Positions 5,447 through 5,799 of a stretch of DNA of 5,799 nucleotides are shown piece after piece. Within the stretch, counting starts at the first letter, position 1. Every line of letters begins with the position of its first letter. Source of the stretch: Chitinophagaceae bacterium. GTDB taxonomy: Bacteria > Bacteroidota > Bacteroidia > Chitinophagales > Chitinophagaceae. Where the stretch lies: positions 1 through 5,799 of the forward strand of contig DMRT01000328.1 of NCBI GenBank assembly GCA_003455235.1, read 5' to 3'. The position numbers and the translations under genes were made by a program. Under the pieces are notes generated by a model that saw nothing but the letters and a program-made list of their open reading frames with translations, did no database searches and had not been told where the DNA came from.

Positions 5447-5799
5447 ATGAAAAAGTTTTTCCTCCTCGTACTGATGTTCACCAGCGGCTACCTCTTTGCC
5501 CAGGATGCAATTGAATACCAAACTCCTCCCAAAGAGATTTACGACCTGGTGATGGCGAAGCCAACACCCGGTGTAACTTTTGATGGCAAAGGGCAATACA
5601 TGCTGGTGATGGAACGGAGCAGCATGCCTTCGGTGGAAGACCTGGCACAGCCTGAACTGCGGATTGCCGGGCTGCGGATCAATCCAAACAATTTCGGGCC
5701 CAGCCGTGCAACTTATTTTACTTCCATCCTCATCAAAGAGGTTAAGAGCGGCGCCGAATTTCCAGTTAAAGGTTTGCCTGCCAATTTAAAAGCCGGCAA
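5447..5799 (+). CDS. Secreted S9 (prolyl oligopeptidase) family protein, N-terminal part only
   Basis: The first 117 codons are present; the gene runs off the right edge without a stop. The start MKKFFLLVLMFTSGYLFA is a clear signal peptide with likely cleavage after A18 (LFA/QD), so the protein is exported to the periplasm or beyond. The mature N-terminus, with YQTPPKEIYDLV, PTPGVTFDGKGQYMLVMERS, LAQPELRIAGLRINP (about residues 67-81) and VKGLPANLKAG, resembles the start of the propeller domain of Bacteroidota S9 peptidases (prolyl oligopeptidase or glutamyl-peptidase-like). These cleave short peptides with a C-terminal alpha/beta-hydrolase domain, not visible here. The ATG follows an A-rich stretch (aacaaa), and the 50-bp gap to the previous gene leaves room for its own promoter. 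The family call rests on remembered similarity of the N-terminus only. Confidence 0.78.
   Translation, partial: MKKFFLLVLMFTSGYLFAQDAIEYQTPPKEIYDLVMAKPTPGVTFDGKGQYMLVMERSSMPSVEDLAQPELRIAGLRINPNNFGPSRATYFTSILIKEVKSGAEFPVKGLPANLKAG

Overview
The window looks like chromosomal DNA of a Bacteroidota species, most likely of the Chitinophagaceae type. This is inferred from the protein sequences, the gene order trpE-trpG-trpD-trpC, A-rich start regions mostly without Shine-Dalgarno sequences, and a secreted S9-type peptidase of a kind common in that phylum. No mobile element, CRISPR array, tRNA or rRNA is visible.

The left 3.8 kb is a leftward (minus-strand) tryptophan operon. It begins near 3.82 kb with a leader not usually called by gene finders: a 17-residue leader peptide, MKLINTNNNGWWWQTKV (3762-3815), with three consecutive Trp codons. 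It is followed by an antiterminator segment and a Rho-independent terminator (3692-3720) ending in U5. Behind this attenuator come trpE (2145-3563), trpG (1473-2042), trpD (484-1476) and the first 161 codons of trpC, which runs off the left edge. trpG/trpD overlap by 4 bases (ATGA) and trpD/trpC by 1 base (TGATG), so the three are translationally coupled. trpE and trpG are separated by about 100 bp that hold two facing arrays of degenerate 7-bp units.

The right part runs rightward. It starts only 71 bp from the leader peptide, so the two units share a short divergent promoter region. The genes are a small COG2388-type GNAT protein (3887-4177), an atypical NAD(P)-binding SDR/NmrA-like protein (4202-4831), a two-helix membrane protein with a YcxB-like C-terminal domain (4839-5396), and the start of a secreted prolyl-oligopeptidase-family protein (5447 to the right edge). 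Gaps of 24, 7 and 50 bp suggest that at least the first three are cotranscribed.

Together, TrpE and TrpG make anthranilate from chorismate and glutamine, TrpD adds phosphoribose, and TrpC closes the indole ring. Two layers of control can be read: ribosome-mediated attenuation at trpL, and probable feedback inhibition of TrpE by Trp. The most notable element is the attenuator. It has every part of the classical trp attenuation scheme, in a phylum where trp regulation is much less studied than in enterobacteria.
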